Made by a program: the position numbers and the translations under genes | Origin: Salisapilia sapeloensis | Taxonomy: Eukaryota; Oomycota; Peronosporomycetes; Peronosporales; Salisapiliaceae | DNA: 64,000 bases | Assembly: GCA_023334545.1 (NCBI GenBank) | Contig: JAADVB010000022.1 | Span: 60,398 to 124,397, forward strand | Reading direction: 5' to 3' | Notes under the pieces: model-generated | The model's database searches: none | Told to the model about the DNA's origin: nothing | What the model saw: the letters and a program-made list of their open reading frames with translations, nothing else | Shown: in pieces, positions 10,675 to 23,001 of the stretch | Layout of the letters: every line of letters begins with the position of its first letter | Numbering within the stretch: the stretch's first letter is position 1

Positions 10675-13449
10675 ATGGATTGGCACGACGTAGAGTATGA
10701 ACGTGATCGGGAGCGACGTCACCATCGGCATAGAGACCGTGATGAAAGTTCCAGGGATCGAGATCGCCACCGTCATAGGCATCATAGTAGGCGCCACCAC
10801 TCACGGGAAAGAGATGACCATCACCGAGAGAAGGATCGTTACGATGAGCGAGATCGAGAATATCGTCGTCGTGATCGTAGCAGCAGTCGCGATCGAAAAC
10901 GGGGAGAGGACCGTGATCGGACATCATCTCACCACACTCGAACAACTTCTATGTTCTCTCGACCTGCTACCTATGATCCTCGTCTAGCGGAACGTACTTA
11001 CTCGATACGTTCGATGACGTACAGCAATGATGATGATGCTTCTTTGGGTGAAGCTGATTTGAGTCGACAATTGAAAGAGGAACTGGGACTTTCATCCGAT
11101 GACGAGATAGAGGAGCGTCAAGAAAGAAATGATGCTGTAGTCTCCGATGAAGCGAATGCCTGGAAAGAGAAATGTGAAAATCTGGAAGCTCAACTCCAAG
11201 AAACGAAAGAGAATGAAGAGAGGACCCGAGAATCGTTGAACAAGCTGCAGCTACTCAGCAAAAGTCAGACAGCTATTCTCAAGACAACGATGCTAAAGCG
11301 ACTTCAAGAGAAAGAGGATCAAATTGAGGAAGTTTTTAGCGTCGTAAAGTCACTGGAGAAGAAGCTGGAAGAGGCGAATGTAGAATACGATCCGTATTCG
11401 TTACCGAATGCTAGTGTGCCGACAAAGAACGCTAAAATGGAGGCGGTTGAAGAGATGGACGGCATTAAGGAAGAGGTGGAACGATTGCTTGCCGAGAATG
11501 AATCTTTGAAAAGTGGTATCAGAAGTAATGGAAATGCTTCATCAGACAAGGGTAGAGAAAAGAAGCTGGAAAAAGAGAAACAAGCATTGGCTTTGGAATT
11601 GAGCAAGTTGAAAGAGCAGCTAGCTGGAAATAAAGATAAAGCACAAGCGATGAATTTTAGTGAAGATACTACGGAAAAAAAGTTTATGGAGCTAGAGCAA
11701 AAGGTAAATTTACGAGTGCATTGTAGAAAGGAGTAATGGAAACTCAGGAGTGGTAAAATTGTAGCTTCATGAACGTGAGGGGCAGATCGAGGTGCATCTG
11801 CAAACGGTATTCACCAGTTTGGTAAACCATGATGTAAAAGCGTCTAATATGAAACTAAATCATATAGATCGAAGCTTTGCAAGCAACAATCCGTGCAAAC
11901 CAAAACGATTCAAGTACCACTTCTGCTTCCAATGCCAATGTATACTTGTATGAACTTCTTTATGCCGCTGATGCTAATCAAATTGCGTATGTGCTTTTGT
12001 TAGGCGGAAGCAGAACTTATTGAGTTACGATCGAAGCTTGCATTACAGCAAAAGGAAGCGACAGACAAAGAGTTGCAGTCGCAAGAAAGGTACAAAAAGC
12101 TCAAAGGAGCTGCTGAAACGGAACTATCGAAGATCAAGGAGCAGGCTAAACGAGCTATTATCGATCTCAAGCAGCGACTACAAGCTGCATCCGGTAGGAA
12201 GAAAGCTGATAGTCAAGCTCTTCTTATGGTCCGCAAGGAGCTGGCGACACAAAAGTCCAATTTGTCTCTTATCAAATCACATGTCAAGCAGCTATCAGGA
12301 AACCAATTTTCAGCAATTGGGAAGCAATTGACGGCACAGTTGACGGACCGGGTCCGACGACAAGCGGAAGCAATGGCTGGTGTCGTTGAAAACTACGAGC
12401 GTGAGATGAAAGAGCGTAAAAAGTTATTTAATTTAGTGCAGGAGCTGCGTGGAAATATTCGAGTGCTCTGTCGCTTCCGTCCGATTTCAAAACAAGAGCT
12501 AGCTCGTGGAAACAAGCTTGCAGTTAGCAAATTTACTCCTGAAGGGGTGACCGTTTCTGGAGACAAGGGTAAAGTCAAGGCATTTGAGTTTAACCACGTC
12601 TTTAATGTCGATGCGACCCAAGATGAAGTTTATGCTGAAGTGCAGCCACTCGTTACTAGTGTGCTCGATGGCTACAGTGTTTGTATCTTCGCCTACGGCC
12701 AAACCGGATCCGGAAAGACCTTTAGTATGAGTGGCGTTGCGGAGAACCCTGGCATCAATCCAAGAGCCTTGAAAGATCTTTTCGATTTGAAGACGCGTCG
12801 ATCCAAGGAGTTCCAAGATGAACTTGCTGTGAGTGTAATGGAAATTTACAATGAGCAGATACGAGACTTGTTGGTTGAGGATGCTACGGCTCCGAACAGC
12901 CTTTCAGTCCGACAAGGGCCAAATGGTAACTATGTACCTGGTTTGACGACGATCCCTGTTCATACGCTGGAGGAAGTCGAAAGACTGATCGATCGAGGTA
13001 ACGACAATCGCAGTACACATGCGACGGACATGAACGAGCATAGTAGTCGCAGTCACTCGATTTTGTCCGTCCAGCTGAAGAGCACAAATATTGTTACCGG
13101 TGTCGTGGCGAGAGGAAAGCTGTTCCTTGTCGATTTGGCGGGATCGGAGCGTCTGTCGAAAACTGGAGCGGAAGGTCAGCGGTTGAAGGAAGCACAGAAC
13201 ATCAACAAATCGCTCTCTGCACTTGGAGATGTCATCTCCGCTCGAGCGAACAAGGCCAAGCACGTGCCGTATCGCAATAGTTCTCTGACGTACTTGCTTC
13301 AAGACGCTCTTGGTGGAGATTCCAAGACGCTCATGGTTGCTTGTGCCAGTCCAGTCGACTACAACAGTGAAGAAACCTTCTGCACTCTAAACTTTGCTGC
13401 TCGAGCGCGCATGGTTGAGATGGGTCGAGCGACGAAGAATGTCGGATAA
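10675..13449 (+). CDS. kinesin-14 (C-terminal motor) with Arg/Asp/His-rich head
   Basis: Four exons, 10675-11703, 11765-11806, 11868-11939 and 12004-13449, all joined in phase 0, giving 862 residues. Residues 1-75 are an R/D/H/S-rich low-complexity stretch (DRERRHHRHRDRDESSRDRD) resembling RS-type splicing-factor tails. A long coiled coil fills about residues 120-530. The kinesin motor is C-terminal: neck VQELRGNIRVLCRFRP, P-loop GQTGSGKT, switch I NEHSSRSHSI, switch II LVDLAGSE. C-terminal motors with this neck move toward microtubule minus ends and act in the spindle. Exon 2 is only 42 nt. The frame extends upstream of 10675 but only to a TTG. Confidence 0.94.
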
Positions 13450-13601
13450 CCAGTAGTTCTAGGTTACTAAGAGATAACTCCGCAATATACCCTTCATTTG
13501 ATACGAAGAGGAACGCCATTGTGGTAGAAAAAGAATAGGTAGGATTCAAAACGAAATAGGAACGTCCAGGCGACTCCAAAACAATCAAATCGACTCACAG
13601 A

Positions 13602-16600
13602 TTAGAGACGACGACGCACTCTCTTCTTACTCGGTACTGCAGCTTCATCTTCCGAAGGTTCACGAGCTTCCTCCACGTCTTCAGCATTCTCCTCCGTCGG
13701 TAGTTCGGACTCTTCATCAATCGTATCTGGCTGCCCACCAACGTTGGACATGGAGTGGGAGCTGTTAGATCCAGCAGGTGTCGCCGGTGTCTCTTTGCTC
13801 TTTTCACTCTGTTTCGGACGACGATCCTTCTTCGCTAGCATCTCACGAAACTCTGTCACGACTCGCCACTCATCACTTTCCTCTAATTCGTCTCCACCAG
13901 GTGCATCTCGATGGCGTTGGACAAGTTGCTCAAAGTAAGCTCGTATCTGCCTCGCACTCGGTGCATCGATCAAGTGCACATACTTTTTCAACGGTTCAAG
14001 GAAAGCAAACGTCTCTGGTACCTGCATCGAAAACCGCACTCCTTCCATGAGGAACCGAGACAAAGGTCGACGTAGAGGCTGGGACACTTTACCCACTCCA
14101 AGTGACCGACTGAACCGTTTCGACAGCTCTTCCATGGTAATCTGCGCGTCCTCCTTTTGTTTCTGCACAGCCTCCTTATCCTCATCATCGTCTTCAAACG
14201 CCTGTAAGCTCTCTTCCAACTCAAGGACAGAGCTGAAGCTATCGCGAAGGGCACTCATCTGGTACTCCAAATACCGCGGCGGTGCGTTGGTTTTCAGCTG
14301 CTTGGCAAACGCCTTGACAACGTTTAGCGTCGGTGCTTCGTCTGACGTAAAGTAGAGCAGCAAGGTAGACGCCTGGTGCTGTCGACTCGGGTTGCATGCA
14401 CTCACTTTTCCTAACGCCACCAGTAGCTCTGCCTTATGTCGTTCCGTCTTGTCCTTTGTATTTTCCTCACTCGCTTCCGTCGACATCTCTCGCGTAAAGT
14501 AGAGCTGCCACAGCATCGCGAGACGAGAGGGAACGGTCCAGTGCAACGACTTGTACGGTTCAGGCGTTTGCTGTAGCTTTTCGACTAGCAAGCAGCATGT
14601 ATCACAAAATGTCATGAACGCCTCCTTCTGTGCTCCTTGGACAAACGCTTCCTGCTCATCGGATGTGAGCGTCACTTCTTGTCCGAACTGATCGTCGGAC
14701 TGGGAGTCTGGTGCACCAAGACGCATCTCAAGGACGTACGAAAGACCTTGCTCTAGTAGCTTGCGAGACGCATATACACCCGTAAGCTGATTTCGAACAC
14801 TATCATCTGCTTCATGAGTGATCTGATCCGCATCCGAACTTTTCTCTTCGATAGTTGACGTCTCGAGTTTCTTGGCGATTGCTTCCAATTGCTGAAAGAC
14901 AGGACTCGTCTGCCATAACAAGTCAAAGTAAAGGACTTTGACAGCACTCGCAAGAGTATCTGATTGCAAAAGTGTTTCATCTAGTGCCACGACGTCCTTG
15001 GTACGACGTCGGACGAGTGCCACCAATTCACTTCCAATGGTGTCCATCTCAGACGTCACATCTCCCATATCTTCCGATGGAGATGCAGATGCTGTCGACA
15101 GCCACGTACGGACGTCCCAGAATTGGCAGAGCTTCTGCAGTCTCAAGAGCGACGCTTGTAGTGCGAATTGGACGTCTGCCACAGTCTTTCGCTTCTCCTG
15201 TCGCTGTCGTTTTGGAATTTTAGCGTGCTTTCCATGCACCAGATCGATATGAATCTCCGCATCGTCCTCCAAAAGCTGCAATGTGCGTGTCACAACCTCC
15301 GAAGTTACCTCCTGCAACGCTGATTCCGTCTCTCGTTTCACGACTTCATGCTCTGTTTTAGAAATGTGACGTAGACAGCTAACGATGGACGTGACGATGT
15401 GCACATTTGAATGTGCAAGGAAACTCTGCTGCAGACGCTCCACCAACGCTTTCACCTGCTCTACACTGTTCCCAATCACACTCGTGTCTTTCGATAGAAT
15501 CGGTAGGAGCTCTAGCAACAACGATAGTTTATCTTCCTCCGCATCGTATTGCGTCAGTAGCTCTGGCAACGCACGGTAGAAGACTTGCGACAAGTCCGCC
15601 TTGTCTTCTTCCCACCGCCGTTTATCGTCGGCAGACTTTAGAGGCCGAGACTCCCCAGACACTGTCTTCTCTACGACTGATACGAGGACGCGCAAGAGGA
15701 TCGTCTGCTGTTCACGCGTAAAGTCCGGAGCATTCTTATCGAAGAGCAAGAGATTCGACAGCAGTCTCCAGTCACGCACAATCGGACAAGTCTTTTCGTC
15801 CCAGAAAGCGTCGACCAACGTTTTACACGCACGAGGGTTGATCTCATGCTGGTCCATACAGTCTTCCGCGAACTGGACAAACGCAATGGCTTGTGTCGTC
15901 TGCTGCTCTCGACTTAGTTTCTCTCCGCCTACGAACGCATCGTACTGCATGCACACAAAGGCAGCAGCAGCTCGACGGACTTCACGACTACTAGGATCAA
16001 ACACGAGTTTCTCAGCGTCCTGTACGTCCACATCTTCATCCAACAGCTTCTGTCTGTCTACTATCACAAGTAACTCGAGAGCAGATCGTACGACCGCCGC
16101 ATCCACATCCTTGCACATTTCCACGAACCTCGAGGAGAAGTGGCTCGTGAATTGGACCAGCGCCTCAGCGTTCTCATCGCTCGTATACAATTCCTTGAGA
16201 GCATCTAGACATGCGAGACGGACGGTGCTAGAACGATCGCTAAGTAACCAGCCGATGTACTTAAGTACATTTCCTTGGAGAAATTGATCCGGTAGTACTT
16301 GGATCCAGTCACACAGTGCCACGACACTTTCCTTTCGAATGTCTGGAGACACGTCGCGATAGCGATGCATGAAAACGTTGCGATAGACAAGTCCAGCGAG
16401 TTTGTTTAGCTGTTCCAGTCGATTTTCATGCAAATCTCGATCTTCTTCCAACACCGTCGTCCGCTTCGACTTGCTGTTTTTAGTCGAAGCAGCTTTCAAC
16501 TGCCGGTTCGCAGTCTCCAATTGTTCGGAGGTTGTTGATGCACACATGACAAGAGCACTCGCCACTGCATATGCTCCAAAGGTCATAGTGTGCCGCAGAG

Positions 16601-17358
16601 CTCGGACGTCGGAGCTAGAGAAGGCAGTCAGCCACTCGACGAGACGACTGATGAGACTCGTCGTGAAGAGCAGCTCGCTATCAAAGCTTTGCTTCACTAG
16701 CTCTTTCCACACAAGAGACAAGTTCCGATGGAATTTCGCATGCCCTTTGCGTTTCGAAGCAAGAGGATACGTGTCCGTACTGGCGTCCAGGTCCGTCGCG
16801 ACACGCTCCGTGAGTTCTGCATAATCTAGATCTTCGATCGCTATGTCGGACGGAAGGCAGATGCCGTTGCCACCACATGCCTGAAGAGAAAAGTTAAACA
16901 GTTCTCTCGTGGCTGCATCTGCATCCTCGTCATATCGATCTCGCCATGCCTCAATGTCATCTCTCATGACACCTCCGCCAAGTCTAACGGCATCTAGCAG
17001 CAGCTCATCCTTATTACCGACTTTACCATCGCGTTCATCCGTGTCCTTGGTTTTCTTCGTTGCACGAGATTTTAGAGTCGAAGCTGCTTTACGCTTGGCC
17101 ACAGTCTTCTTGGTTGCTTCTTTAGCTTTTTTCTTTGACTCCTTTTGAACCTGTGGTGCAAACGTCTCGTCCTGCGCATCGTCCTCACTTTCGCTTCTAG
17201 AGGTATGACGTGCAAGTGAGTATTGGATTTATACGACATAGAGGTAGATACACGCACTGAGAGTCGTTCGTCTCGTCGTCCTTTTGCTCACGACGAGTAT
17301 TGTCAACGGAAAAGAGCGTCGGTTGCTTCCGCTCTCGAGTACTCCGACGCACAGCCAT
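13602..17358 (-). CDS. cohesin subunit SA/STAG (Scc3/IRR1 family)
   Basis: Exon 1, 17258-17358, encodes MAVRRSTRERKQPTLFSVD; exon 2, 13602-17196, encodes the rest (intron 61 bp, phase 2), 1231 residues in total. The STAG domain is at about residues 165-260 (LVKQSFDSELLFTTSLISRL, VRALRHTMTFGAYAVASALV). An SCD-like segment follows (FMHRYRDVSPDIRKESVVAL, YIGWLLSDRSSTVRLACLDA), then HEAT-type helices. The C-terminus is acidic with a basic end (PSKKRVRRRL). SA/STAG binds the kleisin Rad21 and holds cohesin on DNA for sister-chromatid cohesion. Both ends look natural and the length is typical of the family. Confidence 0.93.
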
Positions 17359-17761
17359 CGCTTCCACACTCGTCCTATTCAAGTCACTTCGATACGTTTT
17401 CCCGCCATTATCTGCGTCTTCAATAAAGTACGAAAATTAAATTTGATTTCAACGAAAATATTTCTCATCCGTCTTTCTATTCACGTTCGTTTCGTATACA
17501 ATCGGCTTTAAGATGTATGCAGCTTTTCTATTCCTTCGCAGCGTGGACCATGGAATCTCGATCGTCAGTACTTTGGCATGGAGTGTCAACTTTCGCAAGT
17601 CCGCGTCATGCACGAGTCTCACTCGTCGTCCCATTTCTTACAATTGTCAAGTCAACAGCTGACGTAGATGTAATTCTCTGGACTTTTCTGAGTACGAAAG
17701 GAACATCATGTTCATTTCCGAATTTCCTACCTCGAGCGTAAGACGAAGCACAAAGGAAACC
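17359..17761. promoter_or_regulatory. divergent promoter region between cohesin SA and C2-membrane protein genes
   Basis: About 400 bp with no convincing gene. The SA/STAG ATG lies at its left edge and the C2-protein ATG at its right edge, so it must carry both promoters. An in-frame upstream ATG for the C2 protein at 17708 would add 18 residues. No strong palindrome or repeat was seen. Confidence 0.4.
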
Positions 17762-18691
17762 ATGCCAGGATCAAGTAGCAGTAGCACCAGTAGTGATGAC
17801 GAAGGACGGCAGAGTGGCACGATCCACGTCAAGGTCCTTCGAGCACACAACTTGCCGACGCTCGACCTTGGCAAACGCCAGGATCCGTTCGTCAAAATCA
17901 CGCTGACTGGCACCGGCTCCACAGCCACAACGGACCCTGCGTTCCAGGGCGGATCTTCGCCGGAATGGACGCAGAACAATGAGCTTGAGCTCTTTTATGA
18001 TGCCAAGAGCAACCACAAAGATGTGATTCTCAAGTTTGAAGTCTTTGCGAACGAGTACGGCCAGGAGCTGCTTGGCACAGGTGACCTCAACTGCAATGAA
18101 GTCATTGAAAAGCGCGCCAAATCCGAGTCGCCGGCTACGGTGCGTATGCGCGATCCGTCTGGATCCGGCCAGCGTGGTGAAGTGCACATTACGATCTGGT
18201 ACGGTCCACCTGTCCGCAAGGCTTTCCGTGCGGCCGGCCGTGCCACCAAGCTCTTGGATGCCCGTGACTCGGTCGTCTGGTCGGCGTACGGAGCTTTTTC
18301 GAGCGCCTTGGCGTACATCGCGTACTACCTGCAGGTTCCGAAGGAGATGATCAAGCGCAACCAAAAGATCAGTATGGCTCTTGCAGCGCTGACGGCGATC
18401 ATTGCTGCAGGTATTGCTGGCTTGTTCATGCTTGTGGCGATTCCCACGACACTCGTAGCTGCCTTTACCTTCCCGCTGTGGATCATTCCGTTCCTTGTCA
18501 CAACGTTCTTCACGGCGCCGCTGTGGATTCCAGTCGTGCTGCTCGCGGGCGGTTTCATATTCTTCACCACGACGTTCATCTTCGGTCTTGGTGTGACGTC
18601 CCGACCCGTTCGTCGTCGCGGTAAGTTCGTTTCGAACAAATTCAAGCACACGGACGTTGGCAAGCGTGTCGTCTACGAGAAGACGCAGTAA
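17762..18691 (+). CDS. C2-domain protein with several C-terminal membrane segments
   Basis: Single exon, 309 residues from the ATG at 17762 (327 from the ATG at 17708). A serine-rich start (MPGSSSSSTSSDDEG) precedes a C2 domain at about residues 19-140 (TIHVKVLRAHNLPTLDLGKR, DPFVKITLTG, ILKFEVFANE, ELLGTGDL). The Asp ligands of loop 1 (DLGKRQDP) are partly present, so calcium binding is plausible. Three long hydrophobic segments lie at about residues 205-285. The C-terminus is basic (RPVRRRGKFVSNKFKHTDVGK). GC-rich codon use suggests high expression. A lipid-contact or membrane-tether role is inferred from domains only; I do not recognise a named family. Confidence 0.85.
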   Translation: MPGSSSSSTSSDDEGRQSGTIHVKVLRAHNLPTLDLGKRQDPFVKITLTGTGSTATTDPAFQGGSSPEWTQNNELELFYDAKSNHKDVILKFEVFANEYGQELLGTGDLNCNEVIEKRAKSESPATVRMRDPSGSGQRGEVHITIWYGPPVRKAFRAAGRATKLLDARDSVVWSAYGAFSSALAYIAYYLQVPKEMIKRNQKISMALAALTAIIAAGIAGLFMLVAIPTTLVAAFTFPLWIIPFLVTTFFTAPLWIPVVLLAGGFIFFTTTFIFGLGVTSRPVRRRGKFVSNKFKHTDVGKRVVYEKTQ

Positions 18692-18887
18692 GCCGACAAA
18701 GGTCGTCGGACATCGCTTATCGGCTCGTTTTTATTTTCAATAGTATGAGGCAACGGTCAGCAGTCGACAAAGATCGCTTCGACCGTTTGTGAGAGCGATG
18801 GAGAAAGTATGAAATGAAAAGAAAAATGATTGGAATTCGCACATATCCGTTTCATGGTAGTATTTTAGTTCCTGACAAAGAGTTCGG

Positions 18888-21450
18888 ATGGGCAACGCAC
18901 CATTAGGAAGTGAGCTTGCTGCGAAGAAGTTTCCGCCGGAAGCCAAGGCAGCCGTCAAGCGCTTCGGAGATGAAGAGATTCGGATGATTCGCGAGGCCTT
19001 TAAAGGTTTGGCGCAAACTAGCAATGGTGCAACGATTGACAAAGAAACGTTTCTCAAGTTCTTTCCGCTTGGAGGGCTACTTGGAGGTATGTTTTCTACC
19101 TGCATCTGTCGTGAATAGATATTCTAACCTAGCGATATAGAACGTTTGTTTGAAGTCATTGCTTCGGCAAAGGTAGCCAGCTCTAGTAGCTTTCGAGTAA
19201 TGGTAGCTACATGGAAACGTGCCATAGAATACAACCGGTATCAAGTACACCGAATTTGTGTACGGACTAGCGATCTTGCTACGAGGCACGAGGGATGAAA
19301 AGCTTAAGTTCATATTCGAGTTGTTCGACATCAATGGGTACGTGACATCCATAGCACTTGCTAGGTCAGTGGTAACTTGGACGAGATGTAGGACGGGCTC
19401 AATTGCCAGGAGCAACCTACTGACGATGTTGTATCAGCTGCCTATTGTCGCTGGCTCCGTATCTGCTACGTCGTCGGAAAAAACAGGAACATCGAATGAA
19501 GAGTCGAAGGAAGATGCGCAGGTAGCATCGGACATAATCACTCGTATCGATGTGAAATTGACAATAATGCTATGGATATGTTGGGATAGGTGAAGTGCAT
19601 ACAAAGATTGGTCGATGATGCACTGCCTACGAATGATCCGACTGCAGCACTCACCTTCGATGAGTTCATGGACTGGTGTGAACGATGTCCAGAGGTATCC
19701 GAGGTACTGTATACGCTTGATATGTGAAAGGAAGTACCGTCCTCACGCTTTATAGATGCTATTAAGACTCTTACCAAACGACGTATCCACATCTCCTGTC
19801 ACGCCACTTGACATGTAAGCACTTGGACCTATACCAGAATTTTTATCTCCGTAAATGACGATCTGAACGTTAGCCCATCTGCCAGTTCGCTCAGCTTGGA
19901 GGATGGAGAACTTGGACGTAAGCGATCATCCGTTATGAATATCGTTGTACGGTACGTGGAAACTCCTCCTTCTTGCGGATGCAAATCGTTCATAAGTGCT
20001 TCTAGTCGAAATTCTCCCGAGAAACTACAGCAATTGGAGGATCAAGAGTATCGTAGCAAGTTAGACAAGACTCGACAGTTATTAGAAGAAGCAAGGAGCA
20101 TTTGCCCGGCGACGTCTCTTGCAGTCAAGATTGGACACATCTTAGATGAATTCGAGACGACTGCGAAAGGAGTTTCCAGTCGATTATCCGAGTCTCCTGT
20201 ACACGAATACAACCTTTTCGCTGATATCCCAGATGTCATTCCTGTGGAGGAGCACGATGATTTGGAAGACAATGATACAATGTGCGGATACTTGTGGAAA
20301 CGGGGGGCACGGCTGCGACAAATGCTCACAAGATATTTCGTTTTACAGGACAACTTTCTCTACTACTACACGTACAGTATCTGATGCCAATGTGTTTTGC
20401 TAATTTAATCTAACTTGAATGTGCAGCAATGAAGATGACACAGTACCTCGTGGAGCCTTGTTTATGTGCGGATACTACGTTGAGTCAAGTGGCGAAAATC
20501 CGATCGTAGAAAAGAGTGAAAAGTATTATGGCATCGAACTCGTGCCGGAATCGGGTGCTACCAAACTTAAGCGCACTATATATGCCAAATCAGTGGACGT
20601 CCAGAACAAATGGGTAAACGCACTACGCCAAGCGACTGAGAAGCGTTCTATTGGTGAACACTACATAATCGGTGAAGAGCTCGGTCAGGGCAAGTTCTCT
20701 GTCGTCTGTCAAGCACATCATCGGGAGACGTTGGATGGATATGCTGTGAAAATTATAGACAAGAGCAAGCTGGACTTGGCCGAGAAAGAATTGCTTCGGA
20801 CTGAAGTTGCGATTTTGAAACTCGTTCATCATCCGCATATCGTTCAACTCGTGGACATCTTCGAGGACCCACAGTTTATCTACATCGTGACGGAACTGGT
20901 AGCAGAAGGAGATCTTTTCCAGCATATTGAAGACCATAAACGATTCTCCGAAAGTCAAGCTCAGATTGTGATGAAGCCATTGTTGGACAGCGTTGCCTAC
21001 CTCCATCGACTCGGGATTGTCCACCGAGATTTGAAACCAGAGAACATTTTATGCGGAGAAGACCTCGGGGATCTAAAACTTGCGGATTTTGGATTATCCA
21101 AGCTGGCACATCCGGATGAAGTGATGACAATGGCGTGTGGAACGTTGCACTACGCAGCACCGGAAGTGCTAGCGCAGTCCGGATATGGGCAAGAAGCCGA
21201 TAACTGGTCTCTTGGCGTCATCATGTTTTTGCTGCTCATGGGAGAGCTGCCTTTCAATGGACGAGCAAAGCAAGACATATTTAAAAAGATACTGCATGGA
21301 GAAGTGAAAGTCGAGGAGAACTACCTCTGGCGCTCGCTTTCGACATCGGGAAAGTCTTTGCTTTCGGGGTTGTTGACAAAAGATCCGACGAAGCGAATAA
21401 CAGCCGAGTGTGCACTGCGACACCCATGGTTCCACGAGAGCGACCAATAA
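18888..21450 (+). CDS. EF-hand / PH domain / Ca2+-calmodulin-type protein kinase fusion
   Basis: Eight exons: 18888-19086, 19141-19172, 19228-19337, 19392-19551, 19590-19694, 19756-19814, 19874-20371 and 20427-21450. All phases agree, giving 728 residues. Start MGNAPLG is a consensus N-myristoylation signal. EF-hand-like helices follow ([36 protein letters not shown]), in the manner of calcineurin B-like or recoverin-type proteins. A PH domain occupies about residues 330-455 ([20 protein letters not shown] ... [13 protein letters not shown]). The last 270 residues are a CAMK-group kinase: [49 protein letters not shown], all catalytic residues present. Predicted role: a calcium- and phosphoinositide-responsive membrane kinase. 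The order of domains is seen directly; regulation is inferred. Confidence 0.9.
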
Positions 21451-21497
21451 TCACATGAAGGAATACACGTATCTGCTACTGCTTTCTTACGGCCGAA

Positions 21498-22998
21498 ATG
21501 GCTGCTGCCGCGTTGCTCCATGAGGCTTCAAGTCTACTTCAACATATATGTCAGATCTGATAATAGTGATACTCGGTATGATTGGTGGAAAATATGACTG
21601 GAGGCACAACAAGTTGGAACACGAAAGGACGAGTCGGTATGACGGAGACGCAAGGTAGACATACATGTTCTCTCAAATAGTTTGAATGGATTGCAGCCCT
21701 ACCAAACGGCTTTATAGAAATTGTTTGACCACTAATGGTACTTGCTTTGCTTTTGGATAGATCAAGAGAGCCGACAGAAACTGTCAGAGGAAGCACAGCA
21801 GATTGACACCAAAGTGTCGGCGCTTAAAAATGACCTAGAGGTATGTTTATTTAAGGCGCATACTCTACTCTTTATAATTGACAAGCTAATAGGAGCTTCC
21901 GACTTCGTCTGGCCTTGGCTATCTACAAGTGAAGAACCATGCGCTACTTAATTACACCAAGCTTGAGCTCTTTTACGCCCTACTCAAAGTACACAATCGA
22001 TATAATGCCGTCAATAGTACATACTCACCAGATCGCATATAGTTGGAAGCTCCAGAGCAGGTGCAAGATCACCCAGTCTTCACGGAACTCGTCCGCTACC
22101 GAACACTTCTCGAGCGCATTCGGTACTTTTACATTATCTCTCCTCCATTCATCTCGTTTTCTGACATTCTTCGTAGACCTCTTGACCGAAAGATGAAGTA
22201 TCAAGTGGACAAACTACTTTCTCTTTCGTTTGCCACGAATGCCGATGCTGTCGATGAGGCCATGAACTACGGTCCGAACCCATCGCAGCTCGTCACGAAT
22301 GACGTGGAGGAGACGCCGGAGACCAATGAGCGGTTCGATCCGATGAAGCAAGCTGAGAAGGAAGGCAAGTACGTTCCTCCTAAGCTTGCTTCGGTTCCAT
22401 ACGATGAGGATCCGGAAGCAAAGAAGGAGGAGAAGCGTCGGAAGAAGCAGATGAAACGGATGGAGCGATCGACACTCTTGTCGGAGATCCGAGGCGAGTT
22501 TAGTGAAAGACCGGAGGAAATGAGTACGAGCGTGGACACGGCACTGGACAAGCAACTTGCCAAGGAGGATGCAGAGAAGAAGGACTATGAAGAGTCTCGT
22601 TTCGTTCGTCTCGTGACGAGCAAAAAGGATAAGCAGAGGAGGAAGCAGCGGGAGCAAGAGGCTCGTAGTGGTGCAGACATTGGCAACATTGACAGCTTCG
22701 TCGGCGTCCAGGAAGCATTAGGTCAAGGAGCTCGGAAGCGCAAGTACACGGAGAAGAAGAATCCAGTAGGAGGCAAGACAGGCGGTATCTTTGCGCATGT
22801 CGACGTACCGGTACGAAATCTTTTCATGCGTAACGTTGTTTGATGATGCTTACGACTGGCGAGTAGAAGGAAAGTGGCAAGAAGAGGAGGGTGCAGACCG
22901 ACAGACCGAATGGCGTACGAGAGACACCAGCGGCCGGTCAAAAGGAACGTGGGAAAAGTGGAAAGAAAAAGGTGGTCTTTTCCAGCCTGTTTGACTAG
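21498..22998 (+). CDS. neuroguidin/Sas10/Utp3-family ribosome biogenesis protein
   Basis: Six exons: 21498-21549 (uncertain), 21761-21840, 21893-21988, 22043-22122, 22177-22810 and 22867-22998. After splicing, ELPTSSGLGYLQVKNHALLN ... LELFYALLK ... LEAPEQVQDHPVFTELVRYR ... RPLDRKMKYQVDKLL is the Sas10/Utp3 core, colinear with neuroguidin. A basic, coiled C-terminal half ends in a lysine-rich tail (GKSGKKKVVFSSLFD), as in nucleolar members. The family acts in small-subunit processome assembly, and neuroguidin also binds eIF4E. Exons 2-6 are firm; the first exon (MAAAALLHEASSLLQHI) is joined by a 211-bp intron with a GTCAG donor, much longer than its neighbours, so the true start may differ. 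Confidence 0.82.
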
Positions 22999-23001
22999 TC
23001 A

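Noticed and set aside
15601-16287. 228-residue plus-strand open frame inside the cohesin SA gene
   Set aside because: Antisense shadow of a long coding exon; Ser/Thr-rich composition mirrors the minus-strand codons and no domain is visible.
17771-18649. 292-residue minus-strand open frame over the C2-membrane protein gene
   Set aside because: Antisense of a GC3-rich gene; Arg/Glu-rich with no domain.
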